This document shows positions 50,066 to 58,801 of a DNA stretch of 64,000 bases, piece by piece. Source of the DNA: Prevotella sp. (GTDB lineage Bacteria > Bacteroidota > Bacteroidia > Bacteroidales > Bacteroidaceae). Made by a program: the position numbers and the translations under genes. Location of the stretch: NCBI GenBank assembly GCA_021204905.1, contig JAJPYN010000008.1, forward strand, positions 1 to 64,000, in the 5' to 3' direction. The notes under the pieces are model-generated. The model had not been told where the DNA came from. It did no database searches and saw nothing but the letters and a program-made list of their open reading frames with translations. The stretch's first letter is position 1. Each line of letters opens with the position of its first letter.

Positions 50066-53000
50066 ATGTATTCGAAAATGAAAGGTTTTCATTGTATGAA
50101 AGGGCTGTGTGCAATGGCCCTCTTGTCGCTATGCGCCGCGCAGGCTGATGCTGATGACACTACTTTTAGTGCCACCAATACTTGGACGGACGGCGACGGC
50201 GAAACACAAACCTGTACGCTTTACTACAACATCACGTCGGACAACACCGTGATGGTAACGCAGAATCCGTCAGGCACTTATAGCGGCGCAATCGTCATTC
50301 CTGAAACTGTTACTAACGACGGCACAACCTACACGGTAACCGGCGTGGAGGATAAAGCTTTCCAGTTAAGCTCAATCAAAAGCGTCGACCTGTCCAACGT
50401 GAGCACTATCGGAAGATACTCGTTCAGCTGCTGCCCAGAATTGGATTCCTTGACGATCGGCAGCAAAATCAAGGAAATTCCCGCATGCGCGTTCTATGGA
50501 AACGGTGATTCGAATAAAGCTCCCAGCGGCGTGAACCAGATTAAGTACTTGACCATCCCGAGCCAAATCACATCCATCGGCGATTCTGCTTTCCATTCCC
50601 CCAGTAGTCTCGTGAAATTAGAGTTCGCGGACAATTCCCAATGCACACATATCGGGGTGCGGGCATTCTGCACAGATGACGTTGTTTACACCCAGGAGGT
50701 GCAGGGTGCAATTTACTTTACAACGTTGTATAAAGAACTGGATATTCCTGAATCCGTAACATTCATCGGCGATTCCTGCTTCTGGGGCAGCTCGTATCTC
50801 GAAAAGCTTACATTGCACGAGGGGTTGGATTCTATCGGAGCAGCCGCTTTTTCGGGATATGTGGATAATAATAAATATTATTCCCCGATTATAACGGAAA
50901 TCACCATACCCTCCACCGTTACGTATATTGGAGATCTTGCTTTCGAATACTCCAGACAGTTGAAAACCGTAACCTACAACGCCGCCGCGGTCAAGAATGT
51001 ATATACCACAACAAACTCCCCGTTTTACAATGATGGGAAAACAATTACAAAGCTTGTCATCGGCCCGAAAGTAAGGGAACTACCTGACTATCTTATCTAT
51101 GGAGCCACTGACGATTCCGGCAATTTGGAAGTGGAATGGAACGCGGAGAGATGCGAATATTTCGGCAAGTACTGTCTTCATGTCGACCCCGGGACGCTCA
51201 CAATAGGCGCAGGCGTTAAAGAGATTTACACCACCACCGACAGCAATGACAACGAATTGGAAGAACCCGTCGGTTTGTTCTATAGTAACACCGGCCTCGA
51301 ACTGAAAACTTGCCTCACCACATTGAATTACAACGCTAAAGAATGCCCCATCGCCGGAACGCTGGACAACATTCCGTTTACTATGTCCACTAGAAGTACC
51401 GTATTTCCGCTCGCTACCGTTAATTTCGGGGACAGCGTGAAAATTATTCCCGCGCATCTCCTCAACGGAGGTTCTTTCTATATTCAAAAAAGTGGTTCCA
51501 ATGCAGGCACTTACTACAACGCGTTCCCGTCCCTCACGACGATAAACCTTCCCGCATCGGTGGAAACCGTCGGCGATTATGCCTTCAACTATTGCGCCTA
51601 TCTCACATCGATAACCTTTAACGGCACGAACCTGAAGACCATCGGCGACCACGCTTTCGCAAATTGCCACAACGAGAGCCTCACTTCAATCTTGCTGCCC
51701 GCCTCGCTGGACACCATCGGCAACAACGCCTTCGACAGCTGCCAATACGTCGCCGCACTCGAAATCCCGGCATCGGTAAAGTGCATCGGCGACTCCGCGT
51801 TCCACTACTGCATAGGCGCCCAATCAATCACATTCGTCGACACTGAAGACCAGACGTCGGCGCTGACATCCATCGGCGACGGCGCCTTCGAGAAATGCTG
51901 CAATGAGAACCTGACAACCATCACGCTCCCCAACGCATTGGAAACCATCGGCAAGCTAGCTTTTGACAGCATCCCGAACGTTGCAACACTAACCATTCCG
52001 GCAAACATTACGTCGATTGGCGATAGTGCCTTTGCAAACTGGACAACACTCGCCACGCTAACCTACAACGCCGTCAACTGCACCAAGGCCGGCTCGGCAT
52101 CCGGTCCCGTCTTCGCCGGAAGCAATAACTTTAAGAAACTGACAATAGGCAAGGACGTGGAGATTATCCCGACCTACCTCTTCAACCAATGTGCCGCGCT
52201 CGACACGGTGGTTTACAACCCGACGAACTGCACATCGGTAACAACCGACTACGAATACCCGACGTTCAGGGGCTGCTCATCCATTGCCAACGCAATCATC
52301 GGCGATGGCATAACGAATGTGCCCGACCGTCTCTTCGACGGCTATGGCACTCCCTCAAAAGTAACTCAAAGCGAAAATATTGAATCTGCAACCGACGAAG
52401 AAACGGACTATGGCGATCCTGACAGCTACGGCTTCGCGAACTTCAAGAACCTGACGCTCCCGTCGTCCTTGACATCCATCGGCGACTATGCCTTCCGCCT
52501 GTGCACCGGCCTCGACACCCTTAACATCCAAGAGGGCATCACCACCGTCGGTAACCACGCCTTTGAGAGCTGCACCGGCCTCGACACCCTCACAATAAGC
52601 TCGAGCCTTAGCTCCTTAGGCGACTCCTGCTTCTATAACTGCACCGGCCTCTCCACGGTTTACTACAACGCAGCCGACTGCTCGCTGGCACAGGCTGACG
52701 AAGAGAGCGAAGAGGTTGTCGAAACCGCAGAGGAGGACGTCAATAACGAAGGCGACAATAACGAAGGCGACGAGGACGAAAGCGCTAACGATGCCGACAT
52801 CAAGCCCGCCTTCAAGAGCAGCAGCTTAAAGAAACTGGTCATCGGCGAGGGCGTGGAGAACATCCCGACCTATATCTTCAACCAATGTGCCGCGCTCGAC
52901 ACGGTGGTTTACAACCCGACGAACTGCACATCGGTAACAACCGACTACGAATACCCGACGTTCAGGGGCTGCTCATCCATTGCCAACGCAATCATCGGCG

Positions 53001-54439
53001 ATGGCATAACGAATGTGCCCGACCGTCTCTTCGACGGCTATGGCACTCCCTCAAAAGTAACTCAAAGCGAAAATATTGAATCTGCAACCGACGAAGAAAC
53101 GGACTATGGCGATCCTGACAGCTACGGCTTCGCGAACTTCAAGAACCTGACGCTCCCGTCGTCCTTGACATCCATCGGCGACTATGCCTTCCGCCTGTGC
53201 ACCGGCCTCGACACGCTCAACATCCAAGAGGGCATCACCACCGTCGGCAACCACGCCTTCGAGAGCTGCACCGGCCTCGACACCCTCAAGATAAGCAAGG
53301 ACCTCAATTCGTTAGGCGACTCCTGCTTCTATAACTGCTCCTCCCTCTCCACCGTCTATGAGAACCGCCCGCTCGCCCAACTTCAAACAAGCGACGCAAG
53401 CACGATAGACGCAACGGACGATGATGGCGGGACAACCGTCTCAACGGGAGTACCCACGGCAGGCACTGACTGCTTCGCTAACACGCCTCAAGCTTGCTGG
53501 CTCGTTGTACCCGAAGATGCCGCCGAGATCTACGGCAGCTCCCACCGCGCAACGAAAGCCACTGCGGATGGTTGGGCAACCATCAACCACATGCGCGAGG
53601 CAACAATCACGGTGTCGCTGACCAACAAGGACGGGTACATCACGCGCTATAGCCCGTATGCCTACAACACAGCAGACAACCTGCAAGGTCTCATCGTTAC
53701 GGGGGTAGGGGAAGGCTCCACAACAACGCGCACGGAGTATACGAAAGACGAGAATGGCGAAATCACCGACTCGACAACGGTTACCACCATCACCTACGCG
53801 CTTACCACGCAAGCCGTTAACTCTGACGGCAAGGACATCCCCGCGGGTACTGCCGTGCTGCTCAAAGGCGAAGAGAACAACGTCAACAAGGAGTACGTCA
53901 ACTACACCTACAACGACAATAGCGCAGAAACTGCCACCATTGACGATGACGTCGATGGGACAACCTCGGACACGGGCTACCTACACGGAACAGTTGATTC
54001 GAATGTAACAACCTACGCAACAGTAGAGGGCGAAAGTTCGGATGTATCGGATAGCTATTATTTCTTTACGCTCTCTCTTAATAGCAACAGTGATGCCGAC
54101 AGTCATGGCTTCTATTGGATGAATGCAAACGGCACACCATTCACGGCAAGCCCTGATAAGGCTTGGTTGGCATTGTCGAAGTCGTTGTTCCCAACTGACG
54201 ACGACGAGAATACTGAGGTACTAATTAAGATTGGCGGATTCTTCGATGATGAAGATGAAGAAGATGTTGACCTTGACAGCACCGAGAGTATTGACGGCGA
54301 CGAGACTACGACAGGCATTTCATCCTTGTCTTCCGACACTAAAGATGCGGTTATTTACAACATGGCAGGTCTGCGCGTGAACGACATGAACCGGCCGGGC
54401 ATCTACATCGTTGGCGGCAAGAAAGTTGTCAAAAAATAA
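50066..54439 (+). CDS. BspA-like leucine-rich repeat surface protein with shared C-terminal module
   Basis: 1457 aa from the ATG at 50066; starts at 50078 or 50096 are also possible. A signal peptide (MKGLCAMALLSLCAAQADA) is followed by many LRR_5-type repeats such as LTIPANITSIGDSAFANW to about residue 1120. BspA-like proteins of Bacteroidota often bind host or bacterial surfaces. A 340-bp segment occurs twice (52179 and 52875), separated by an acidic linker (EESEEVVETAEEDVNN). From about 1178 comes the module shared with the protein at 1-2351 (DIPAGTAVLLKG, LHG, GFYW, AWLALSKS). The end is IYNMAGLRV then RPGIYIVGGKKVVKK, a sorting-like tail. A 53-aa peptide gene follows 15 bp later. Confidence 0.9.
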   Translation: MYSKMKGFHCMKGLCAMALLSLCAAQADADDTTFSATNTWTDGDGETQTCTLYYNITSDNTVMVTQNPSGTYSGAIVIPETVTNDGTTYTVTGVEDKAFQLSSIKSVDLSNVSTIGRYSFSCCPELDSLTIGSKIKEIPACAFYGNGDSNKAPSGVNQIKYLTIPSQITSIGDSAFHSPSSLVKLEFADNSQCTHIGVRAFCTDDVVYTQEVQGAIYFTTLYKELDIPESVTFIGDSCFWGSSYLEKLTLHEGLDSIGAAAFSGYVDNNKYYSPIITEITIPSTVTYIGDLAFEYSRQLKTVTYNAAAVKNVYTTTNSPFYNDGKTITKLVIGPKVRELPDYLIYGATDDSGNLEVEWNAERCEYFGKYCLHVDPGTLTIGAGVKEIYTTTDSNDNELEEPVGLFYSNTGLELKTCLTTLNYNAKECPIAGTLDNIPFTMSTRSTVFPLATVNFGDSVKIIPAHLLNGGSFYIQKSGSNAGTYYNAFPSLTTINLPASVETVGDYAFNYCAYLTSITFNGTNLKTIGDHAFANCHNESLTSILLPASLDTIGNNAFDSCQYVAALEIPASVKCIGDSAFHYCIGAQSITFVDTEDQTSALTSIGDGAFEKCCNENLTTITLPNALETIGKLAFDSIPNVATLTIPANITSIGDSAFANWTTLATLTYNAVNCTKAGSASGPVFAGSNNFKKLTIGKDVEIIPTYLFNQCAALDTVVYNPTNCTSVTTDYEYPTFRGCSSIANAIIGDGITNVPDRLFDGYGTPSKVTQSENIESATDEETDYGDPDSYGFANFKNLTLPSSLTSIGDYAFRLCTGLDTLNIQEGITTVGNHAFESCTGLDTLTISSSLSSLGDSCFYNCTGLSTVYYNAADCSLAQADEESEEVVETAEEDVNNEGDNNEGDEDESANDADIKPAFKSSSLKKLVIGEGVENIPTYIFNQCAALDTVVYNPTNCTSVTTDYEYPTFRGCSSIANAIIGDGITNVPDRLFDGYGTPSKVTQSENIESATDEETDYGDPDSYGFANFKNLTLPSSLTSIGDYAFRLCTGLDTLNIQEGITTVGNHAFESCTGLDTLKISKDLNSLGDSCFYNCSSLSTVYENRPLAQLQTSDASTIDATDDDGGTTVSTGVPTAGTDCFANTPQACWLVVPEDAAEIYGSSHRATKATADGWATINHMREATITVSLTNKDGYITRYSPYAYNTADNLQGLIVTGVGEGSTTTRTEYTKDENGEITDSTTVTTITYALTTQAVNSDGKDIPAGTAVLLKGEENNVNKEYVNYTYNDNSAETATIDDDVDGTTSDTGYLHGTVDSNVTTYATVEGESSDVSDSYYFFTLSLNSNSDADSHGFYWMNANGTPFTASPDKAWLALSKSLFPTDDDENTEVLIKIGGFFDDEDEEDVDLDSTESIDGDETTTGISSLSSDTKDAVIYNMAGLRVNDMNRPGIYIVGGKKVVKK
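52179..52518 (+). repeat. Direct repeat within the BspA-like gene, copy 1
   Basis: About 340 bp reappear with an offset of 696 bp at 52875-53214. The encoded blocks (QCAALDTVVYNPTNC onward) look identical; weaker similarity extends on both sides. Such long, near-perfect repeats favour recombination that changes repeat number. Confidence 0.9.
52875..53214 (+). repeat. Direct repeat within the BspA-like gene, copy 2
   Basis: Second copy of the 340-bp segment. The first difference at the right border is at 53215 (G) against 52519 (C). Near identity at third codon positions indicates a recent duplication or ongoing gene conversion. Confidence 0.9.
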
Positions 54440-54454
54440 AGGAGGGCACAAACG

Positions 54455-54616
54455 ATGAAGATATATATCAAACCAAGTACCGAAACGGTTGACCCGGCAC
54501 TGACGCGCGACATTACAGTAGGTGCTACGCTATCCGCTGGTAACGGAGATACGGATACCAAGGGTCCTGACAACTGGGAGCCTGAGCAGGATGTTGATTC
54601 GGGCTTCGACTGGTAG
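54455..54616 (+). CDS. 53-aa acidic peptide paired with the BspA-like protein
   Basis: ATG at 54455, 15 bp after the stop of the BspA-like gene, with GGAGGG about 10 bp upstream, a clear ribosome-binding site for this phylum. The peptide begins MKIYIKPSTETVDPAL and ends DNWEPEQDVDSGFDW. It matches the 58-aa peptide at 2373-2549 in start (YIKP-T), acidity, and a tail with an NW/DW pair and a final Trp. No signal peptide or double-glycine leader. Function unknown. The shared position behind proteins with the same C-terminal module makes a functional link likely. Confidence 0.75.
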   Translation: MKIYIKPSTETVDPALTRDITVGATLSAGNGDTDTKGPDNWEPEQDVDSGFDW

Positions 54617-54685
54617 CGAATGAAAGAAGGATTGAATAAGATTGAATAAGATTCTCATTTTCACATTTTTGTTTAGAGAGTTTTG

Positions 54686-54731
54686 CGCGGGGTTTTGCCG
54701 TGAGGTATGCACCCCGCGTTCTTTTTTTGCC
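54686..54731 (+). terminator. Terminator after the BspA-like/peptide pair
   Basis: CGCGGGGT (54686-54693) pairs with ACCCCGCG (54711-54718), followed by TTCTTTTTTT. Confidence 0.8.
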
Positions 54732-54756
54732 CTTTCCGAAAAGGTTTTAGGAGAAA

Positions 54757-55404
54757 TCAGTTGCCGGCAAGGATCTCTTCGGGTCGGCTGACGAAGCATG
54801 TCGCGCCGTGCTGAATGAGGAACTGCCGGTCGCGGAAGCCCCATAGCACGCTGATGCAGCTCAGTCCCGCGGCGCGTGCTGTGGCGATGTCCACCTCGCT
54901 GTCGCCGATGTACACCGCGCCGTCCTTGCTTGCCCCGAGCTGCCTTAGCGCTTCGTCCACCGTGTCGGGCGCGGGCTTGCGGCGCACATTCCCGCTCTCG
55001 CCGATGGCCACGCTGATGGTCTCGTTGAAGAAATGTCGGCACAGCTTCGTCGTGGCCGCTTGCTGCTTGTTGCTCACGATGGCGAGCCGTTTGCCTTGTT
55101 TGTGCAAGGCGGAAAGCAGGGTTGTGATGCCGTCGTAAGGGCGCGTGCGGTCCATGCTGTGGGCAAGATAATGCGCGGTGAACGTGCTCAGGATGCTGCC
55201 GAATTGCGGGTTGTCCTTGCCGGCGGGGATGGCGCGCTCGATGAGTTTGCCGATGCCGTTGCCCACCATCCGCCTCACCTCCTCCTGCGTGTGCTGCGGC
55301 AGGCCGAAAATCGCCATCGCGTGGTTGACGCTCGCCGTGAGGTCGCCCAGCGTGTCGAGCAGCGTGCCGTCGAGGTCGAAAATGTATGTGTCGTAATCTT
55401 TCAT
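54757..55404 (-). CDS. HAD hydrolase, phosphoglycolate phosphatase type
   Basis: 215 aa. The HAD motifs are FDLDGTLLDT (I, about 9-18), IVSNK (II), KPAPDT (III region with the catalytic Lys) and YIGDSEVDIATA (IV). The cap domain and length match Gph, which removes phosphoglycolate made during DNA repair, but many HAD phosphatases of this type act on other small phosphates. It stands alone on the minus strand, 48 bp from the DUF4922-SpoIID gene stop. Confidence 0.88.
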   Translation of the reverse strand: MKDYDTYIFDLDGTLLDTLGDLTASVNHAMAIFGLPQHTQEEVRRMVGNGIGKLIERAIPAGKDNPQFGSILSTFTAHYLAHSMDRTRPYDGITTLLSALHKQGKRLAIVSNKQQAATTKLCRHFFNETISVAIGESGNVRRKPAPDTVDEALRQLGASKDGAVYIGDSEVDIATARAAGLSCISVLWGFRDRQFLIQHGATCFVSRPEEILAGN

Positions 55405-55452
55405 TTTTATCTTGTTAAAATCGGTTAATCTTTCGCGTGTTTTGCCGGCCGC

Positions 55453-57375
55453 CTACCAAATTTTCACCACCGTTGCGCCCTTGTAATAATGCGCGAGGAT
55501 GGCTTTGTAATCGTAGCCTTCGCTGCCCATCACCGCCGCGCCGATCTGGCATAAGCCCGCGCCGTGCCCCCAGCCGCGCCCTTTGAGCGTGAAGGTTGTC
55601 TCACCCGAGTCGGAGACCGTTGTTGCGACTTCGAAGTTCGAAGAATACAGGCAGTTGCGGCTGAGCGTGCGGCGTATCTCGAGCTCCTTGCCGATGACGA
55701 CGGTGCCGCCTTCGCCCGTGATTTTCAGCCGGCTGATGCGTCCGCTTGCGCCGCGCTCAATGGCCTCTAACGACGTGATTTTCCCCAAACCAAGGTGCTG
55801 CTTGCTCTCGATTATCTCGCTCAGTTCAGCCTGCGTGAAAACCTTCTCCCACGCGAAGAAATCGGTTGTCGCGCGGTCGTAATCGTTCAGCACCTGCGAG
55901 AGGATTGCCTCGTCGCGCGTGTCGCAGAAAGCCGTACCGTCCGCGCGCGTGTCGGCCACCGAGGTGAGGTAGGGCACGGCGATGTTCTCCCAGCAATAAC
56001 GGTACTCCTCGGTCCTCCCGCCGCAGCATTTCGAGAACCGCGCATCCGCCACGCCGCCGTCGAACATAAGCACCTCGCCGCGCGTCTCGTCGATAGCCTT
56101 TTCTACCAATGGTTGCTTGCAGATGCCTTGATAACGCTGGCAATGGTCGTCGGCGCAGACATCGAACAGGGTGTGGCTGCCCGCGTCGTACCAGCGGATT
56201 ATCTCGCCGGCGGCATTGCTTTCCTTAAAGCTTTTTTGCCCGCCGCTTGAAAAATTTTTCCTTGCTAATTGCCTCACAAGCCAGCTGCGCGAGATCACGG
56301 CATGCGCTTTGAGCAAAGGCAGGTTCGACGTGCCCGCCATCTCCGACGCGATGACGCTGCGCAGGTAATCCTCCGCCGCGATGCGGTTAATTAGCCACGC
56401 CGCGCCGCCCTCTTTTCGCAGGAGCATCTCGCCTTCGAACGTGAGCGTTCTGCGCTGCTCCCAATGAAAACCGATGCCGATGCGCATGCCCGAAACGGTC
56501 GTTGTGCCGCCGGCGTTCGGCTCGATGGACACGTTGTCGCGCGTCAGTCCGACGTCCACCAGCGGCTCGTTGTTGTAGCACTGGCGCAGGATGTCGGCCA
56601 GCAGCCCGGCGTTCATCTTGCCGAAATCCTCCTCGCGGGCAAGGGGGATGATGCCGGCAAACTCGAGCGATGCGGGCGAGATGAGCAGCCGTTGCGCGCC
56701 GTCGGCATAATACTGCGCGGGGCGGTGGCAGCGGCGGCGCACGACAATCCAGCGCGTCAACCCTTGCTCGCGCCAGCAAAGGATGTTCAGCATGTCGCTC
56801 TCGGCGAGGTCAATCTTAACATTTGCCGCTCCGCAGGTCTGAATGAAAAGCGTCTCCTTCGCCTTGTCCGGAAGGCTGCACAGCGGCACATCCTTTTGCC
56901 TAACTGCCTGAAAATGAAAGTGATCGGGGGCGGATGCGCCGGCCTTCGCACCGTTGAAAAAGAGCAGGTAGCCGTCCATCTGCCGCGCGAGAAACTCCAT
57001 ATCACGCAGTCGCGCGGGGCTGATTTTCTGGTCGCAATGGCGGGCGGAGATGATCGTAAAGTGGTGAGACAGAATAGGATAGGGGTTCACCGCCACCTCG
57101 TAGCTCCCGCTGCTGCCCTCGGGCGTGATGGCGAAGGCAATTTGCTCCTTCGGCCGCGCGCTGCTGCATAAGAAACAAGGTCGTGTTAATGTCTCGCCGT
57201 CCGTTTTCGCCGAAGCCGATGCCGCACGCAACGGATTGAATATCAGCGTGTACGGGCGGTTGGTTAAAGTGATTGTTCGCCTCTTCGCCGTCGCCAACGC
57301 TGCGTATCTCTCGCGGCACGCGGGCCATAGCGCCAACTGCTTTTCGAAGAATTTTCCGGGGTCAAACTGCGCCAT
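55453..57375 (-). CDS. Fusion of a DUF4922 (HIT/GalT-like) domain and a SpoIID/LytB domain
   Basis: 640 aa. Residues about 1-290 are DUF4922, with CFLC (67-70), HHFTII (104-109) and DHFHFQ (151-156), like the His triad of GalT/HIT nucleotidyl enzymes. Residues about 300-640 are a SpoIID/LytB domain: SGMRIGIGF, EDYLRSVIASEM, KAHAVISRSW and GRGWGHGAGLCQIGA. SpoIID proteins are lytic transglycosylases acting on denuded glycan; LytB relatives modify amidases. There is no signal peptide, so how the SpoIID part would reach peptidoglycan is unclear. It overlaps the stop of the GT2 gene by 14 bp, so the two are an operon. I recall the same fusion in other Bacteroidales. Confidence 0.85.
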   Translation of the reverse strand: MAQFDPGKFFEKQLALWPACRERYAALATAKRRTITLTNRPYTLIFNPLRAASASAKTDGETLTRPCFLCSSARPKEQIAFAITPEGSSGSYEVAVNPYPILSHHFTIISARHCDQKISPARLRDMEFLARQMDGYLLFFNGAKAGASAPDHFHFQAVRQKDVPLCSLPDKAKETLFIQTCGAANVKIDLAESDMLNILCWREQGLTRWIVVRRRCHRPAQYYADGAQRLLISPASLEFAGIIPLAREEDFGKMNAGLLADILRQCYNNEPLVDVGLTRDNVSIEPNAGGTTTVSGMRIGIGFHWEQRRTLTFEGEMLLRKEGGAAWLINRIAAEDYLRSVIASEMAGTSNLPLLKAHAVISRSWLVRQLARKNFSSGGQKSFKESNAAGEIIRWYDAGSHTLFDVCADDHCQRYQGICKQPLVEKAIDETRGEVLMFDGGVADARFSKCCGGRTEEYRYCWENIAVPYLTSVADTRADGTAFCDTRDEAILSQVLNDYDRATTDFFAWEKVFTQAELSEIIESKQHLGLGKITSLEAIERGASGRISRLKITGEGGTVVIGKELEIRRTLSRNCLYSSNFEVATTVSDSGETTFTLKGRGWGHGAGLCQIGAAVMGSEGYDYKAILAHYYKGATVVKIW

Positions 57376-58681
57376 CTGCGTTCATTTTTATCCGCGCCAT
57401 GATCTCGATGGTGCGCAGCCGGTCCTTGTAGAGGTTGTTGCGGTTGGTCTGCGCGGCCGTCAGTTGCGCGTCGGAGTTGCCTTCCCAGCGGCGGCAGAGG
57501 TAGAGCTCGTCGAAGATGCGCGCAATTTTGAACCTCCGCGAGAAGGCCAGCGCGGCGGCATAATCTTCGCCGTAGCTTGTGTCGGGGAAACCGATTTCGC
57601 GGAGCAGGGGTGTGAAGAATGCTCGCGGCGCACCCAACCCGTTGATTCTCAGTGCATTATTTGCGCCGTTAAGGTCGGTCCATTCCGCGTGCGAGATTAA
57701 TCCCGGCGGCAATGTTTTTAATTGAAAATCGCAGATGCGGTACGAGCCGATGACCATCGCGGCGCGCTCGCGGTAGAACGTGTCGACGATGGTTTGCAGC
57801 GTCTGCGGCGAGGAATAAAGGTCGTCGCTGTCGAGTTGCACGGCAAACCGTCCGCAGCAATCGCTGTTCACGGCGAGGTTCCAGCAGCCGCCGATGCCGA
57901 GGTTGTCGCTTTCCGGCACGAGAACCTTTACGCGCGAGTCAGCCTTTAACTGCTGCAAGACCTCGCTTGTGCCGTCGGACGAATGGTTGTCGACAACGAT
58001 GACGTTAAAAGCGAACGTGCAGGCCTGCGACAGCGCGCTCTCGACGGCATCGCGGATGGTACGCACGCGGTTGCGCACGGGGATGACGACCGACGCTTCA
58101 ACAGGAAAATCGCCGGCGTCAAGGTCGACCGTTTCGCGCTTGTCAATGCTTACCGCCGCGCCGATTGCTTTCAGGTGGAGCGTCGCTATCTGCTCGGCCT
58201 CGATTTGCCGCTCGCGGTTGGCCGGGTCGACATAATCGAACTGCCCCGCGCCGTTAGTCTCGTCCTCGATGTAAAGCGGTTCGTCGAGATGGAAAATCAC
58301 CCTGCGCCGCGAGAGGAACAGGCGCAAGGCATAGAAGCCCATATATTTGAATTTCAATGCTTTACCGCACGTTTCGGCATATTCCCGGACAAGTTTTTTA
58401 TTAAGCAACACCGCGCCGCCGAAGTCGAAATCGTCGCGAATGCTGCCAAATTGACAGTCGATTTTCGGGCTTAACACCAAGCCTTCGCCGCGCCTTACGA
58501 AGCAGTCGGAATAAACCATCGCCGCGCCTGTTGCCTCGCCGACCGCCATGAAGCGCCGCGCAGCATTCGCCTTGTATTCGATGCCCGGCCGCCGTTCGAG
58601 CAGCAGCCAATCGCCTTCGCTTTCGCCCGAGGCCGCCGCCATCATCTTGTCGAACGATTGAAATGTTAAAAGGTCTTTCAT
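57362..58681 (-). CDS. Family 2 glycosyltransferase with an extra N-terminal domain
   Basis: 439 aa. The GT2 domain starts at about 195 (ASVVIPVRNRVRTI), with DNHSSDGT, the metal-binding LDSDD (about 285) and YGEDYAAALAFS. Residues 1-190 look like a second, GT-A-like half (MVYSDCFVRRG, FDFGGAVLLNKKLV) as in two-domain glycosyltransferases. It is coupled to the DUF4922-SpoIID gene (14-bp overlap), which points to a cell-envelope glycan task. Donor and acceptor are unknown. Confidence 0.87.
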   Translation of the reverse strand: MKDLLTFQSFDKMMAAASGESEGDWLLLERRPGIEYKANAARRFMAVGEATGAAMVYSDCFVRRGEGLVLSPKIDCQFGSIRDDFDFGGAVLLNKKLVREYAETCGKALKFKYMGFYALRLFLSRRRVIFHLDEPLYIEDETNGAGQFDYVDPANRERQIEAEQIATLHLKAIGAAVSIDKRETVDLDAGDFPVEASVVIPVRNRVRTIRDAVESALSQACTFAFNVIVVDNHSSDGTSEVLQQLKADSRVKVLVPESDNLGIGGCWNLAVNSDCCGRFAVQLDSDDLYSSPQTLQTIVDTFYRERAAMVIGSYRICDFQLKTLPPGLISHAEWTDLNGANNALRINGLGAPRAFFTPLLREIGFPDTSYGEDYAAALAFSRRFKIARIFDELYLCRRWEGNSDAQLTAAQTNRNNLYKDRLRTIEIMARIKMNADGAV

Positions 58682-58700
58682 AAACGGTTATTTGCAACGG

Positions 58701-58732
58701 CAAAGATAAAAAACAATTGCGGCAAAAACAAC
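58701..58732 (-). promoter_or_regulatory. Promoter of the GT2/DUF4922-SpoIID operon
   Basis: On the minus strand: GTTG (58732-58729), a 20-bp spacer, TATCTTTG (58708-58701). The leader would be only about 12-15 nt. Confidence 0.55.
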
Positions 58733-58765
58733 GATGGCGGGCTCTATTAGCGACCAAGCGCATTT

Positions 58766-58796
58766 TTTGTTTTTCGAAAGTTAATCACTACCTTTG
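58766..58796 (+). promoter_or_regulatory. recF promoter, abutting the start codon
   Basis: TTTG at 58766-58769, a 19-bp spacer, TACCTTTG at 58789-58796, a perfect match. The recF ATG is at 58802, so transcription should start at or next to the start codon. Confidence 0.8.
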
Positions 58797-58801
58797 CCGT
58801 G

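Noticed and set aside
52179..53214. Mobile element or assembly duplication in the BspA-like gene
   Set aside because: No terminal inverted repeats or transposase; the copies sit in frame within a repeat protein and the outer parts differ, which fits internal duplication.
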